DNA from: Pseudoneurospora amorphoporcata
Lineage: Eukaryota > Ascomycota > Sordariomycetes > Sordariales > Sordariaceae
DNA: 64,000 bases
Assembly (NCBI GenBank): GCA_033297205.1
Contig: MU859185.1
Span: 1 to 64,000, forward strand
Reading direction: 5' to 3'
The notes beneath the pieces were generated by a model. It made no database searches. It was not told where the DNA came from and saw nothing but the letters and a program-made list of their open reading frames with translations. Positions 35,445 to 47,179 of the stretch are shown here, piece after piece; within the stretch, counting starts at the first letter, position 1, and every line of letters starts with the position of its first letter. Made by a program: the position numbers and the translations under genes.

Positions 35445-37607
35445 TCAACCGGTGCGGACCCCACGAGCCTTGCGCTGCTTTCCACCATTGAATGGAACGT
35501 CCGGGTGGCACACCCGGAAATGTCGTGTAAGGGCATCCGCACGGCTGAAAGTTTTCTCGTCCGTGCAGATCTCGCAGCGGACCTTCTTCTTGCGTGCGTT
35601 GTGGATTGTATCCTCATGACGAGTAAGATCGTAAGGTCGGGAAAAGATCTGGTTGCATGGCTTGCCGGTGCTTGGGTTGATCCGCTCACAACGGTGAGGA
35701 CCAGCTTGAGTGTCCACCCTGTCCGAAGTCATGCCATTGGGCTGTCTAGAGTTTAGCCCGTGTGCTTGGCGATGGCCCTCTCTCTTGTGCTTCTGGAGAA
35801 GCTGAGGCGTGTCGAAGCGTAGAGGGCAGCCGTGGTAGGTACACGTGTAAGTACCACCCTCAGCGCGGGTATCAACCGGTCGCTGAATCACGTTGCTCCG
35901 AGGAGAGTCCGTGATACCAGTTTCCGCAGAGCTCATCCTTGAAGTCGCTAGCGACGGCACAGTGCTGGGCTGTCGGGGTTGGTTGACGAAAGAGTACTGC
36001 TGCAGAGCCTGGGGAAGTTGCTGAAGACCGTTGAAGGTTTGCATGGTGTCGAGGTTAGACGGGGTGAAGTTGAAGTTGAAGGTGGACATATCACCCAAGT
36101 TTGGCAGACCATCAATCGTCTGGTGCGAGAGTGCCTTGCTCATCGCGTCCGAGTTGAATTCATGGTTGTCGTTCTGAGAGAAAAGGGGAAAGTTTGATTC
36201 ACCCTCAGGCTCATGAAAGTCCAGTAAGGCGTCCTTGGGCGAGATGGTCTTGGGCGTCATGTCCTGGTTGTGTCTCGCCAGCGATTGCTGCCAAGCGGCA
36301 TCCTGTGCTACTTTACCGTTCTCACGCATCTGTTGCGCTGACCCTAGTCGAACCTGAGGTGTCGACGCCATGTTCAAAGATGAGAAGTCATGGAGAGTGG
36401 CAGAATGCGGGGATCCTTGACGGAATGGCGAGTTGCTGCTTGACATAGGAGACTGCATCGCGCTCAGATGCTGGTTTGCGGTCTCGACAACTTTGTTAAA
36501 GTTGTTGTTGCTCGTGGTCAGCGTCTGCTGTGGTGCCGGAGCAGAGGATGTGATGACCAGATCCGGATGGTACAGCTCGTCGTTCATGATATCAGTCAAG
36601 GTTCGATCGAACTTGGGAGGGGCGTTGGTGTTGACAGCTGCATCGTCAAATTGTAAGCTTTGGTCACAGACAGGGAAACCCGTATTCTCTTGGCTCTCAC
36701 CATTCTTTTGCCTTCTAGCGTCCTCAGTCTCGCCTGCTGGCGTGGCAGATGAGTCACTCATGATGGAACTCGCCACCGGCGCAGGCCGGGGCTTGGACTG
36801 CTCTTGCTGGGGACGCAGAGGCTTGTTGTTGTTTTGCTTGGGCACCACAGGGGCACGCGAGTAGCCAGTAATCGGCACCGCATTCGGGTTGGCATAGCCG
36901 GAAAAGCTGGGATGAAGAGTGGCCGACTTGGAGGGAACCAAGTGGTAGTTCAAGTCCTCGAACCCGCCGAAATCGTTGAAGTCTGTTACAGCGATCTGCG
37001 GATTGGACGTGTTGTTCGAATAGGGAGAAGCCGGACCAGCTGAGCCGAGTGAAGAAAGGGAGGACTCGCGGTGGTGACCATAGCGACCAGCCGACTTGGA
37101 TGTCAGTTGGTCGGTGGGTTGTAGCCAAGTTTCCGTTTGCATCGGGTCGGTCCAAAGATTAAACAAAGGTTCAGCAGCGCCTTGGGCGGCGCGGGGGGCT
37201 GTGGTGTTGGGTATGCTGTCAAAGGCAGACAAAGACGAGCCCTGCTGCGAGGTGGAGGGGTACGCAGGAAGCGAGTAGGTCGACACCGGTGACGCTGTCA
37301 GACTAGGGCAGGTGCTGTAGTCCTGGTCGAAGTCTTGGTCAAAGTCGCTGATGGTCGTAAATGCCGGGCTGGAGTTGAAGGAGGCCACAGACGACGGTTG
37401 GGGATTGAAGCTGCTTGTCAGGTAGGCCAACGGTTGCTGTTGCTGTGGCGGCTGCTGTTGCTGTGGCGGCTGCTGTTGCTGCTTCTGCTGTGGCAAGAGT
37501 GTCCGCTGCTGTGGGTAAAGAGTGCGATGTTGTTGCTGTTGCTGATATTGTTGTTGAAGGGGAGGATGTTGTAAAGGCATCAAAGTGGGTTGCGGCATCA
37601 GTGGCAT
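35445..37607 (-). CDS. C2H2 zinc-finger transcription factor with polyglutamine N-terminus (possibly Rpn4-like)
   Basis: The predicted nuclear regulator has 720 residues in a single exon. The N-terminus has Gln runs and a QQQQPP repeat (about residues 20-60). The middle is Ser/Thr/Asn/Pro-rich and acidic in places (DFDQDFDQDY; DFNDFGGFEDLN), as in activation domains. Three C-terminal zinc fingers follow: C589 to about H612 (C-x4-C); 640 to 669 with an unusually long C-x10-C spacing (CERINPSTGKPC) and SRPYDLTRHEDTIH; and 678-701 (CEIC, then TRHFRVCH). A basic tail ends the protein. The long second finger and SRPYDLTRH recall fungal proteins annotated as Rpn4, the proteasome-gene activator, but this is from memory. 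The start at 37607 (ACCATGCC) is preferred. An in-frame ATG at 37733 would add 42 residues of leader-like sequence. Confidence 0.88.
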   Translation of the reverse strand: MPLMPQPTLMPLQHPPLQQQYQQQQQHRTLYPQQRTLLPQQKQQQQPPQQQQPPQQQQPLAYLTSSFNPQPSSVASFNSSPAFTTISDFDQDFDQDYSTCPSLTASPVSTYSLPAYPSTSQQGSSLSAFDSIPNTTAPRAAQGAAEPLFNLWTDPMQTETWLQPTDQLTSKSAGRYGHHRESSLSSLGSAGPASPYSNNTSNPQIAVTDFNDFGGFEDLNYHLVPSKSATLHPSFSGYANPNAVPITGYSRAPVVPKQNNNKPLRPQQEQSKPRPAPVASSIMSDSSATPAGETEDARRQKNGESQENTGFPVCDQSLQFDDAAVNTNAPPKFDRTLTDIMNDELYHPDLVITSSAPAPQQTLTTSNNNFNKVVETANQHLSAMQSPMSSSNSPFRQGSPHSATLHDFSSLNMASTPQVRLGSAQQMRENGKVAQDAAWQQSLARHNQDMTPKTISPKDALLDFHEPEGESNFPLFSQNDNHEFNSDAMSKALSHQTIDGLPNLGDMSTFNFNFTPSNLDTMQTFNGLQQLPQALQQYSFVNQPRQPSTVPSLATSRMSSAETGITDSPRSNVIQRPVDTRAEGGTYTCTYHGCPLRFDTPQLLQKHKREGHRQAHGLNSRQPNGMTSDRVDTQAGPHRCERINPSTGKPCNQIFSRPYDLTRHEDTIHNARKKKVRCEICTDEKTFSRADALTRHFRVCHPDVPFNGGKQRKARGVRTG
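37435..37490. repeat. 18-bp coding minisatellite (QQQQPP)
   Basis: TGCTGTTGCTGTGGCGGC on the plus strand repeats about two and a half times inside the zinc-finger gene and encodes alternating Q4 and P2. Copy number is likely to vary between strains. Confidence 0.75.
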
Positions 37608-38067
37608 GGTAAGTGTTATGTATGGACTGATGTTGATGTGGTTGGATATTGTGGTTTTTGTTTGGTGATGGTAATAGCAGTAGGTGGGAATACCAGTGGC
37701 AAATTTAAGAGAAGTAAATCGAAGCACCGACACAGTTCTTATAATTGAGGAAGCGATGCCCCGGGAATGGTGACTAATGTACGTTGAGGTAGATGAGTGC
37801 GGTTGAAGTCTGTGGGGTGATGTTATGCCCCGTGGTGTCCGTCCAGAAATGATGTGAATGATGTAAGAGGACGGGAGTGGAAGGAGCTCAGTGTACGTAC
37901 CCCCGTACCTCGACGTTGCAGTGGTATCTCAAGGGAGGTACCCCCCCTGCCAACCTGGAAAGACAGGACCCGCCGGCTATGGGTGGGCACCGTGGGCGCG
38001 ACCTTTTGGGTGGATTCGCAGGGAGCACAGGGCACTAGCGTCGGGTGTTTTTTGGGTTTTTTTGGGT

Positions 38068-38080
38068 GGGGGGGGGGGGG
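38068..38080. repeat. poly(G) run, 13 nt
   Basis: Homopolymer run in the promoter-distal spacer; length may be unreliable in an assembly. Confidence 0.8.
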
Positions 38081-40852
38081 AGGTTGTTGAGTGTGGTCGA
38101 CTGGAGCGAGTCCTGGAATGACCGAGAACAAGGAAGACCAGGGTTGGGGTGCCCTGGGGAGCGCGCATGAGCCTCGAACCTCTTGCCCTGCGGTTGGGTG
38201 CGACTTCTCCGCTGGGCTTCCGCTCGTCGCAGTGCTTGTCGTACTTTAGAGCCAAACGAGTCAGCGGATAGTCGTCGCGGGAAAAACAGGGGACCACAAA
38301 TATCAGTGGTAATGACCAAAGAATGGAACCGCTGACGGAAAAGCACAAAGAATATGGGGTAAAGGGCCGCACCAATTCGGTATACGATCAACTCACTACT
38401 CTGCCGACCATCAAAAGCCTCAGGGTCCTGATGTCAGCCCGTTTCGAGTCCGGCTCCCCGTGGCTCGATGGCCTCGGTTGCCTGCGATCTCGGCAAGTCT
38501 TCGAATGTGGTCATAGCCCCAAGTTGAAGTCGACCTAACCCAGGCATCCCATGGGACCTAGCTATGTTTTGACGTTTGACGTTTAACGCATCGAACTTGG
38601 CTGACTGACGGCTTCAACAGCTAGAGCCGTATGTTGAGTCGTATAACCGCTGTGCATGACCCCGATTTCTGTTGGTTTCTGCTAACTTGAGTCATTTTTG
38701 GTTTTGTCGAAGAACAAGGCCACGTAGCTTTCTCGCCGTGCTTCGAGACTACGTACTGCCTGCTCAACAATGAGAGGTACAACTGAGGGCACGTCCACAT
38801 TCTGAATGGCTTTCCTAGGGTTTCTGGTCAAAGCTGCGAATTGTCGAGGGCGTGACTAGCCGTGACGCATAACTGTCAGGGCCAGCCCATTGCTGGACAG
38901 TTCGGACTTCCATGACAGCTGGCCGACCGATGTAGGTTCTATTGGAATGCAAACTGTGCGAAAAAGACGTTCAAAGTGAAAAAAGCACAATAGAAGGAGG
39001 AGCTAGCCAAAGCCGCGCATACGCCGAACTGTGACGGGTCTGGGTCGTGATGCCGTTGGTCACGACGATTTGGTGTGGAGGGACTGAAGTGTGTGAATCG
39101 GGGAGTCGCGCCACAACTCGGCTGAGAGCGTTCGAAGCGGGGGAGCATGGGCCTCATTGCGACTGAAACTTGGAAGACGCTGTGCTGTACTACAAGAAAA
39201 GTGGAATCTCATAGTCTACGATGGCAGTAAAGCCTCTTCTTTTTTGTATCATATGACCACGCTCGACTAACATTGTCCGTACGACCCACATTTTAGCACA
39301 GCCTCTTTCATCACACGTCTTGGCAATAGTTCCGTCGTCTATTCCGCGGCACAGGGGAGCGGAACCCAGATCTGTCACGCCGGTACGAAGAGTTTAGGTC
39401 TGACCTCTCAAGCCACGATTAAACCGATTTGAACACTGCTACTGGCCCATCCGAACAAAAGCGACCCGGTAGTGTACATTTCGAATCGAAAGTTCGGCAG
39501 TCGGATACCCATCTGTCAGGGACGCAGGGCGGTGCCAGGACCCTGAAAATCCAATTGCACACGTCGTCTGACGAATCTCATCTCGCACCCTAACATTTAC
39601 GCTTTGCCACCGCCTATCATTTGCTATAATCGGGGCCAGCGGAGTGGTCTCTTATCCTCTCAGGTTGCCTATGCTGACTTGTCAGGTTTCCCAGCACATG
39701 GCGATATGCTGCGACCTTGAAACCACAACCCTTTCCCAAGAGAATGAGCCTCACGGGAAACCTACCGGATCTCTTTGAGATCTTGCCCCCAAGATGCTGA
39801 TTGGGAAAGATGCATGTTTTCCCAAGTTTCTCAGGGAGGTAAGTGTGGCTGTGCGACCACGTTTTTGGTTTGCAGGCCGGCTCTTCCAATCTCCCGATGC
39901 CTCTTTAAGCCTCTTTCCTCTCACCTACCGGTAGGTAGAGGTATGCTTTGTGGTTTCTTCGAGAACAAACTACATGAGACACCTGTCATTGTTCAGCTGG
40001 GGTTGTTGATACCCTGTCATCTTCATCATCAACCTTACAACAGCGCGGAACACATTGCTGGCATCAGTACCGCTCGAAGCTGACATTGCTTGATGTCTCC
40101 GCGACCGCAAGAACTCTGACCAATCGGGGTGTAGAGATGATGTGGCGCCGCAGATGTGGCTCATCCTCAGTCCTTTGTGCGGTGGGTACACTGTTCGTTT
40201 AGCTGTCTCAAGCTACCTCTCGGCTATACGTGGATAACCGTTAGAAAGAGTCTGTGTATGACTTCGGACAGCGTATGGAGTTGTTGATTCGTAAGCTTTC
40301 TTTTTCCGGAACTATCTCTCCGCTCAACAAGAACCCAAAAGAATCCTTTTTTGGTGGTTGTCATGGGATCTTGTGGTTGGACGGTTATCATGTGTCAAGG
40401 TGTCACATGATGCGTAACCAGCTTTGGCACTGTCACCACTCACCAGCGAAACCTGTCGAAGACAAGTTTCTTTCATTCAAAATCACAGCGTTTACAAGGC
40501 CCAAGAGAAATGAGTCAGAATACGCAGTCGTATCTCGAGCCCATCCGAGTATCCCGTTCGTTTTCAAACGACATCTTGGCGGCTTTCTCGTATGATTTTT
40601 CTTGTAGAGCTCTCTACGGCAGCCTGATATTTTCGAGTTAACGGGACACGCTAGCAGCGCAGAGAAGCGGCCGACTGTGGCCGTGCTGCCCCGACCTGCG
40701 GCGGGCACCGACATGCTTTAACCCCCCGTAACTCCAGGGCAGGAATATCCGACTTCCGAAAAAAGAGGCGAAAGCGCGGATGGGAAAGTGACCGAATGCC
40801 ATATACACAAGCACGACAAGCTACAAGCAATTTTATCAGATCCGTTCGTAAG

Positions 40853-40871
40853 CGCGGATTCTGAATCCGCG
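40853..40871. repeat. 19-bp palindrome CGCGGATTC-T-GAATCCGCG
   Basis: Two perfect 9-bp arms lie around one T, in a gene-free region. It could be a protein-binding site or the stem of a small hairpin. Confidence 0.85.
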
Positions 40872-43687
40872 TCTACAATACTCTAGGTAGCGGGAGGGCC
40901 GACCTTTTAGGTATCACATCTTCGATTGGTCCGTTTACTCTCCAACATCACAATTGTTCATTTTGACACATTTTTTGACATCTCAATCACCAAGTCGGGA
41001 CGATATTTCATCCTGCTTGTATAAGCGGCTTTGGTTCAGACCGGTGCACGACTGCCAGGACGGCAGAGGCGTGGAAGGAAACGTGGGAGTACGGATGAAA
41101 CGAAAATGGAAAGCGGATGAATGTGGGGGAACGCGGAACACAAACCTGGCCCCACCGTGAACCTCAACAACCAAGTGGAAGTCGGGAAGGGTGGAGCAGC
41201 CAAAACAGGGCCCCCGCGCGGTCCCGACCCCGTCTGCGCGGAACGCCGGACACCTTTTTTTCTCGTTAGGTCAATAGCCGATCTATCCTCGGATTATTGT
41301 ATTATTGGGCAGTGATTTTATCCTAATGACGGACTTTTTTCGGCAGCCCTACCAAATTCTTGCGGTACATATGTACGGTTTTGCTTCACGCTACACTACA
41401 GGCTCAAGCCATTGTGTCATTCACGGTCATCGCGTTGCTGAATTCGTGTCTGAGGGCTAGATTAGTGCGACCACAACTGCGCCCAAAGGTGTGACAAATG
41501 ATGATCGGGGTCTTTGAAAAAGTGGAAAGCAACGTTGATTTGGGATACACAGCCGCTTATGCTTGTTGCGGTTGACGACGGCGGGAGTGTGATTTCTCTT
41601 TACCACGGAGAGAGTGTCGGATGTTTCGATCCGGTGACCGATAAACGCTTCACGGCTGATTTCGTCCAAAAAGATCGACAGCGTCGATTTGGCGTCGCAC
41701 AAGCTACCATGGCTTCCGACGAACGTCGCAGGACGGCACGGACACGGGCGGGTATGTGAAAAAGATTTTCCAATGACAATGAAAGCAACGTCAAACAGTC
41801 AGCTTCTTGCGAAGAGTGATAGGGCGGCCAATAAGATGGGTGCCTATAATGCCGTCAGGCACATAGGTACCCACCCAACAAGTTCCGACAGCTGAGTTAG
41901 TCCTGTCATCCAACCGGTACCGTAGTGTGTACACTACGTACACAGCCTAAAAAGACAACACCTCATTCCATGGTACCAACTACAATTCAAGGCTATTATC
42001 GGAAAGACTCATATGCCGTTCGTAGGCCTACGAGTCACGGAGTCACCGTTCACAGTCAGACTTCCAAGAAAATCAAAGTTTGTTAAGATCAACGGAAATC
42101 GGGAGGCCTGCGAAGGCCCGTCTGTCTACAATCCCGTCCTATCCAGCTATCCAGTTTTTCGGTCGAAACAACACAAATCCTGCTCAAACGAGCCCTTTCT
42201 TGATCACCGGAGAGCGAAGCAGCCATCGCAACACATTATGGATCTCAACGGAGCTCTCCCCGTGCCATCTGGGGACAAGGATGTGCCGGCAGTGCCGCAA
42301 GTCCACAGCGAGCCAGCATCGTAAGGCGTAAGCGCGGTCGGGTCCCGCAGCCCCTAGTCCCACACCTTGTTCCCAGGTACCCACAGCAGCCCACAGCGCG
42401 GAACCGGCCTGCTGGGCCCAGACCGTTGCGCTCAGACACGTGGGCTAGGAATATCCATTGCGCAAAACGCGATGCAAGACACGCCAGGCCGCAGGCCTCC
42501 CCTTTCCAGCTGAGGCTTGCAGGGCTCGCGGGGCTAGACCCATCCATTGGGCACGTTTTTAGGTCTTTGATGGATCTGACTCTCCGCGGGGATGGTTGTC
42601 GGACACACCTCCGAGCGTAATCGGGAGTAGCTCCTCTCGGCTCTTGATGTTCGGCTTTTTGACGAATAACGGGAAGGATTGAAGAAAGGGGGGGGGGGGC
42701 TGCTCGGATCATGTTCCGCTTTTTGTTGGTGTTGTTGCTATTGATGTTTTGCGCTACTGCCGAGACGGGTTTCAACAATTTGTTGGTTGCTTTGCAATTG
42801 TCCCTAGGAGGAATGAGTTAAGCCAATCATCCGTAATGCCGATGCCACGGAACCACACTACGAGCGACGACACTGGGACTCTTGGAAGCTGTGCGGCACG
42901 GGCATTGCTTCCGATACTCTCTTGCAACTGGATAGGTATGTAGCTTATACGCAGTGACCTTGATACCGGGAAGATCGCATAGCCTTCGCGATCCCTCTAT
43001 TCTGTCTTTCTGCACCATGGATTCCATTGTGACAAGCCACCGATTTCGGAACGACGGGCTACACTACATTGCGAGATAGAAGAGGTTGTGAATGTCGGTC
43101 GACACCACCACGAGCAACAACAATGCATCTGAGCGGAAGATGGAACTGCAGATCAGTTTCAGATTTCCCCAACGATCTTCGACACATTGACCATTTTCTC
43201 CAACCGGTGCAGTTTATTGCTGTCACACTGCACCTGTGGTGTGAACGTGTACTCGCGTGTGTGTATAAAACTAAGTACACAGAAATAAAGCTTCTTCGCC
43301 GTAACTTGTAGACTTGGGGGGAAAGCCCAACACAGACACACAGGACATAGCTTCCTTTTGGTAGGGAGCTGAGCAGAGGTATGTACAAGAACCTTGCATT
43401 GCACATACGGTAGGTACCTGACATACCTACGCTTGACATTGGTTCGTTACTGAATCTCGTCTCCAAATTTCTTCTTGCATCTTGGAAGAATTTTTTTCTC
43501 AAGCTAGACGCCGAACAGCTAACTACGTACTGTAACTAAGGTAGCTTTGACTCAACTCCCACTGATGCCGATTAGGAGAATGTAATGACACCACTCGGGC
43601 ATCCCGTATCACTTCTCACATATCTGGCTTTTTTTCGTTTTCAACCGTTAGGTACGGTAGTATCTCGCTCTCGCTCATAACTCGGTG

Positions 43688-43716
<29 letters not shown>
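43688..43716. repeat. interrupted poly(A) tract (A16-G-A12)
   Basis: Twenty-eight adenines are interrupted by one G. The tract is in the spacer, with TACGTAC and TAGGTACC motifs nearby. Confidence 0.85.
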
Positions 43717-43718
<2 letters not shown>

Positions 43719-46700
43719 AAGGAACATTGGAGTCGCATGCTGCCAAGTACGTACTTACTGCCTGCAGTAAGCAGGGGCAGTAAAAGTTTTCAGGGTCGGT
43801 GTGTAGCACCCCGAACGAACCTACCTAGTATGAGAGAAAAAAAACTCTGATTTCCATTTGGGTAGTAGCACAAAGCATTGCATTCACTCGAAAGTGCTTA
43901 TGCAGATGGGCAATGCCGTCGGAAATGCGGAAACCGAAATCTCACAATGCAAAAGTTGTGAATACTTGGGGGTTGTGGTGGTGGGACTTTTCTCAACCCC
44001 TTACTCATTAAGTAAGTAGTCAAAGTTGCTAGGGAACGAATGGGCTGCGCCAAAAGTAGGTAGTCTGTGCTACACTGCCAGTACGCACTAGCAACGATGG
44101 CCGTTCCGGCGCCGATGGTTTATGACTTCAGGTTCCACATTGCTTGTGCTGTGCCTCAACGCTGCAACTGAAACTGGAAGATCTCTTTGCTGTACATTAT
44201 ACTTTCGAACTGGCATGTCTGATTCGTTTTCAAATCTGGTACTATATTCTCACGTTCACTTTTTCTTGTTGTCTCTTCACCGCCCACTCACAACCCTCAG
44301 AAAAATCTCCCATCCGAAAGGTTACATCCATGTTCTGAAGGATTGCAGGCTCCCAAGACCTGCAGAGTGCAGACGGATGTGCAACGCTCTAACCCAAAAA
44401 AAAGAGGTCCCAAAACAAAATGTCATTGGTGCATGCACCATCAGTTGGAAGTCTTGGCCTGCATACCACATGCTTCTAGAAAAATTCTTCAACTGCAACC
44501 GACACAAATCGGGACACCCAAGAGAAAGTGGTGTGGTGTTGTCGTAGCGTGGTGTGGCTTGTGAAGTGTTTGCTTGCCTGTCACGTAGAAACCGGTATTT
44601 CCAATGGGTAAACCCGGAATCCGGATCAAAGGTTTTTTTTCTTCCTGATCGTAAATCTAGATTGGGAGCCGACGGCCATGACCAATCCACCCAAAACTAA
44701 CTTCTTTGTTTCAACTCTTCGCAACTTTCGTTCCTATCTCCTGGAGTCTGGGCGAACCGGAGGGCTACCTCCGCATTGAACTGTTTCGTTCGTTGAATCT
44801 GTCTTTAGCACTGACACTTTTGGACCTCCCATCCAATCAGATCTCTCTCTGGAAAACAAAGTGTGGCAGTGTGGCAATGCACCAGCCAATGCGACAAACT
44901 AAAAATCTTGTTTCTAGGTTCTCGGCTCTGGCCGACTGGGCTCGTGGTTGGTGCACTGTGGGTTAACGTCTGGGCCTCGGCCTTCGGAGTGCGGAGCCTG
45001 AACCGCTTTCAATCCCACCCTCCACATTTGGTCCACCCCCATAGGCCCGCTGGGCTTCGGGATCGACATCTGGTTTACGGGCGGGGATCTGTCACGGATG
45101 CCGACCACGCAAGCGGCCCACTTTGATCCGACCACTCACACACTCTCCCCCATGGATCGATGCTTCGTTGCTCTGCTGGATGTTTCTGTCGCTTGTGAGT
45201 TCTCATCCTGTCTTCGAGTTCGAACTGCAGAACAACAACAGAAACGAAGTAAAGGCCGATTCCGGGCTTCCGGGTTCAGTTATCGTACCCGTATCCATCA
45301 GCTGTACAGTAAAATATTAACGAGAAGTGGAAAAATGTGACCCGGCCTAGTCTCAGACAACATATTTCGGTCCAGACCCTTTCGGCAGCTGAAAAGGGAA
45401 ACCCGCGACAACCCGAGTTGAGATCTAGATCGCGACGTCCAAGACAATCTTGTGGTCCTTTCCAGCCTTCCAAGCCTCCAAAATAAGGCATGCAAGGCAT
45501 GATGGTGTCCCAGATCCCGTCGGTCAAAATAAATTTGTGGACCTTGTCTTCATCACGTTGCATTTGCGTTAGGTATATGCTAGACATATCGGATCCAGGT
45601 CGGGTAAAAACAGCCACAGTGCAGTTCGATAGCAGCGGGAAGCGCAACGCGGAGAATAATATGGGAGCGCTAGCTAGCCAGCTGCTAGTCTTTGTCTCAG
45701 TTTTTTCGAAACTGCATGTGATGCGATGCGACTTGGATTGATTTAGATTTTGGCGTCTAGGCCATCAACTACTGCGGTAGAATTCGGCAGCCACGAAGCA
45801 AAACAACTGGGCTAAGAACGCATCACTGACCATCGGTATTTAGAAATCATTGTCTGTTTGACATTCAGCTTTCGTACCTCACTACATAGGTACCTCTATG
45901 CAGGAACAGGCAAAACTCGCGTTGGTCAGAACTCTAAAATCACCGGACGTCGCATTGCTTAGCATTGCTTCACTAGTCCCTACGTAGTGTATTCTAGTGT
46001 ACACGGGCATCGACCGTACTGCTTACGATGACTGTCGCTGCCGCGTACGTCGGTCGTATTGATATGTAGGCACCCATCTACATACGAAGAGTATCTTCGG
46101 CTTCGTGTCGCGAGATTATCATGGTGATACCAAATGATCCAAACTCGGGTTAAAAATGTCGAAAAGCATTGAGATGTAGCCTAATAGACACGATAACAGC
46201 GATGGTGACGATGATGAATGACAGATCGGATCTGATTTCCTCGGATTAGTCACCACGAATAAGTCAGTACTTTCTTACTAACCCCGAATCCGAATATCAT
46301 CTCCAGGATGACCGTAAATGAATTTTGTCCCCTCTATCTCTGTCTTCCTTCAAAGCCTTTATGACTCCTCATGACGGTAAATCATTACTTCCCGCAATGT
46401 ATTACCAATCTTCCCAAAACTCTTGACTGTGATGCATCGACACAAGTTCTTCGCATGACGCGGCTGCGGCGGGCGTGTGCGCCCGACGACGAAGCACGTA
46501 CGGCTTTAAGAGTTCAACCCCGACCCAGTACGGCTAACGGTGTTCCGCGGAATGGCTGGATCTCATCAAGCTGTCCGCGGATTCCATGGCCGGGAGATCT
46601 TGATACTTGATGGGTAATCAAGGGTTGGTTTGCCATTGGCATAGCGGGATGGACAGTTCGAAACATGAACCACGTAAATAGTCCAAGTATATATATATAG

Positions 46701-46788
46701 TGTTAGCAATAAGCGACCAAGTCATAACCCCCACACTTCAGAAAAGAAGTTGATGCGTGGGTGTGGAGAAACAAGACGAAATTGAAAC

Positions 46789-46802
46789 TTATATATATAT
46801 AT
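46789..46802. repeat. (TA)n dinucleotide run
   Basis: Seven TA units; a second run of six lies at 46688-46699. Confidence 0.75.
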
Positions 46803-47179
46803 CACGGTATATACATCTCACTATCTCATTGGCAATATCCTGCCTCTCTCACTTCCTCGTCGTGTGTGACTCCTGACTCTCTCTCATAGCCTCTTCACTT
46901 TTCTCATATCCCACTAAACATCCTCCACTGCGCAGAATCACATGGCTCCTGAATGGTGAGGCCGTGTCTCAGCACATTCCATGTTCTCCTTCCTTGGTGC
47001 GGCTTCATAGGATGAGGGTAAAACCGCCTATCTTTCTCACCAGGTGGCTTGTGTAATGTGGGAGCCATGTAGTCGATGGTGTTTACTCCTGCGTTGTTAC
47101 CGCCCTTGTATGTTTGTGACAGGATCGCATTGAACATAGACCCCCTTTCCGCCTGACGATTGCTTAGCCTTGGCCGGAC

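Larger units (their letters stand above)
37608..41900. other. gene-poor spacer, left part
   Basis: The first few hundred bases are the leader and promoter of the zinc-finger gene. A run of 13 G lies at 38068-38080. A 19-bp near-perfect palindrome is at 40853-40871. ORFs up to ~140 codons occur on both strands but none has a recognisable domain or a codon pattern like the real genes. Confidence 0.5.
41901..47179. other. gene-poor spacer, right part
   Basis: This part contains a G12 run (42688-42699), interrupted A16-G-A12 (43688-43716), small inverted repeats (41921-41938, 43754-43771) and TA dinucleotide runs (46688-46699, 46789-46802). ORFs such as 42245-42778 (minus) and 44122-44547 (plus) have no recognisable feature. 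The right end is the 3' flank of the Ras-GAP gene. Confidence 0.5.

Noticed and set aside
38158..38185. TCGAACCTC stretch as a possible minus-strand tRNA T-loop
   Set aside because: The flanking bases do not form a 5-bp T-stem and no acceptor stem or A box is found at the right distance.
38430..38465. GTTTCGAGTCC as a possible tRNA B box
   Set aside because: The T-stem does not pair and there is no A box upstream.
42245..42778. 177-codon minus-strand ORF
   Set aside because: It spans a poly(G) run and shows no domain or codon bias; probably chance.
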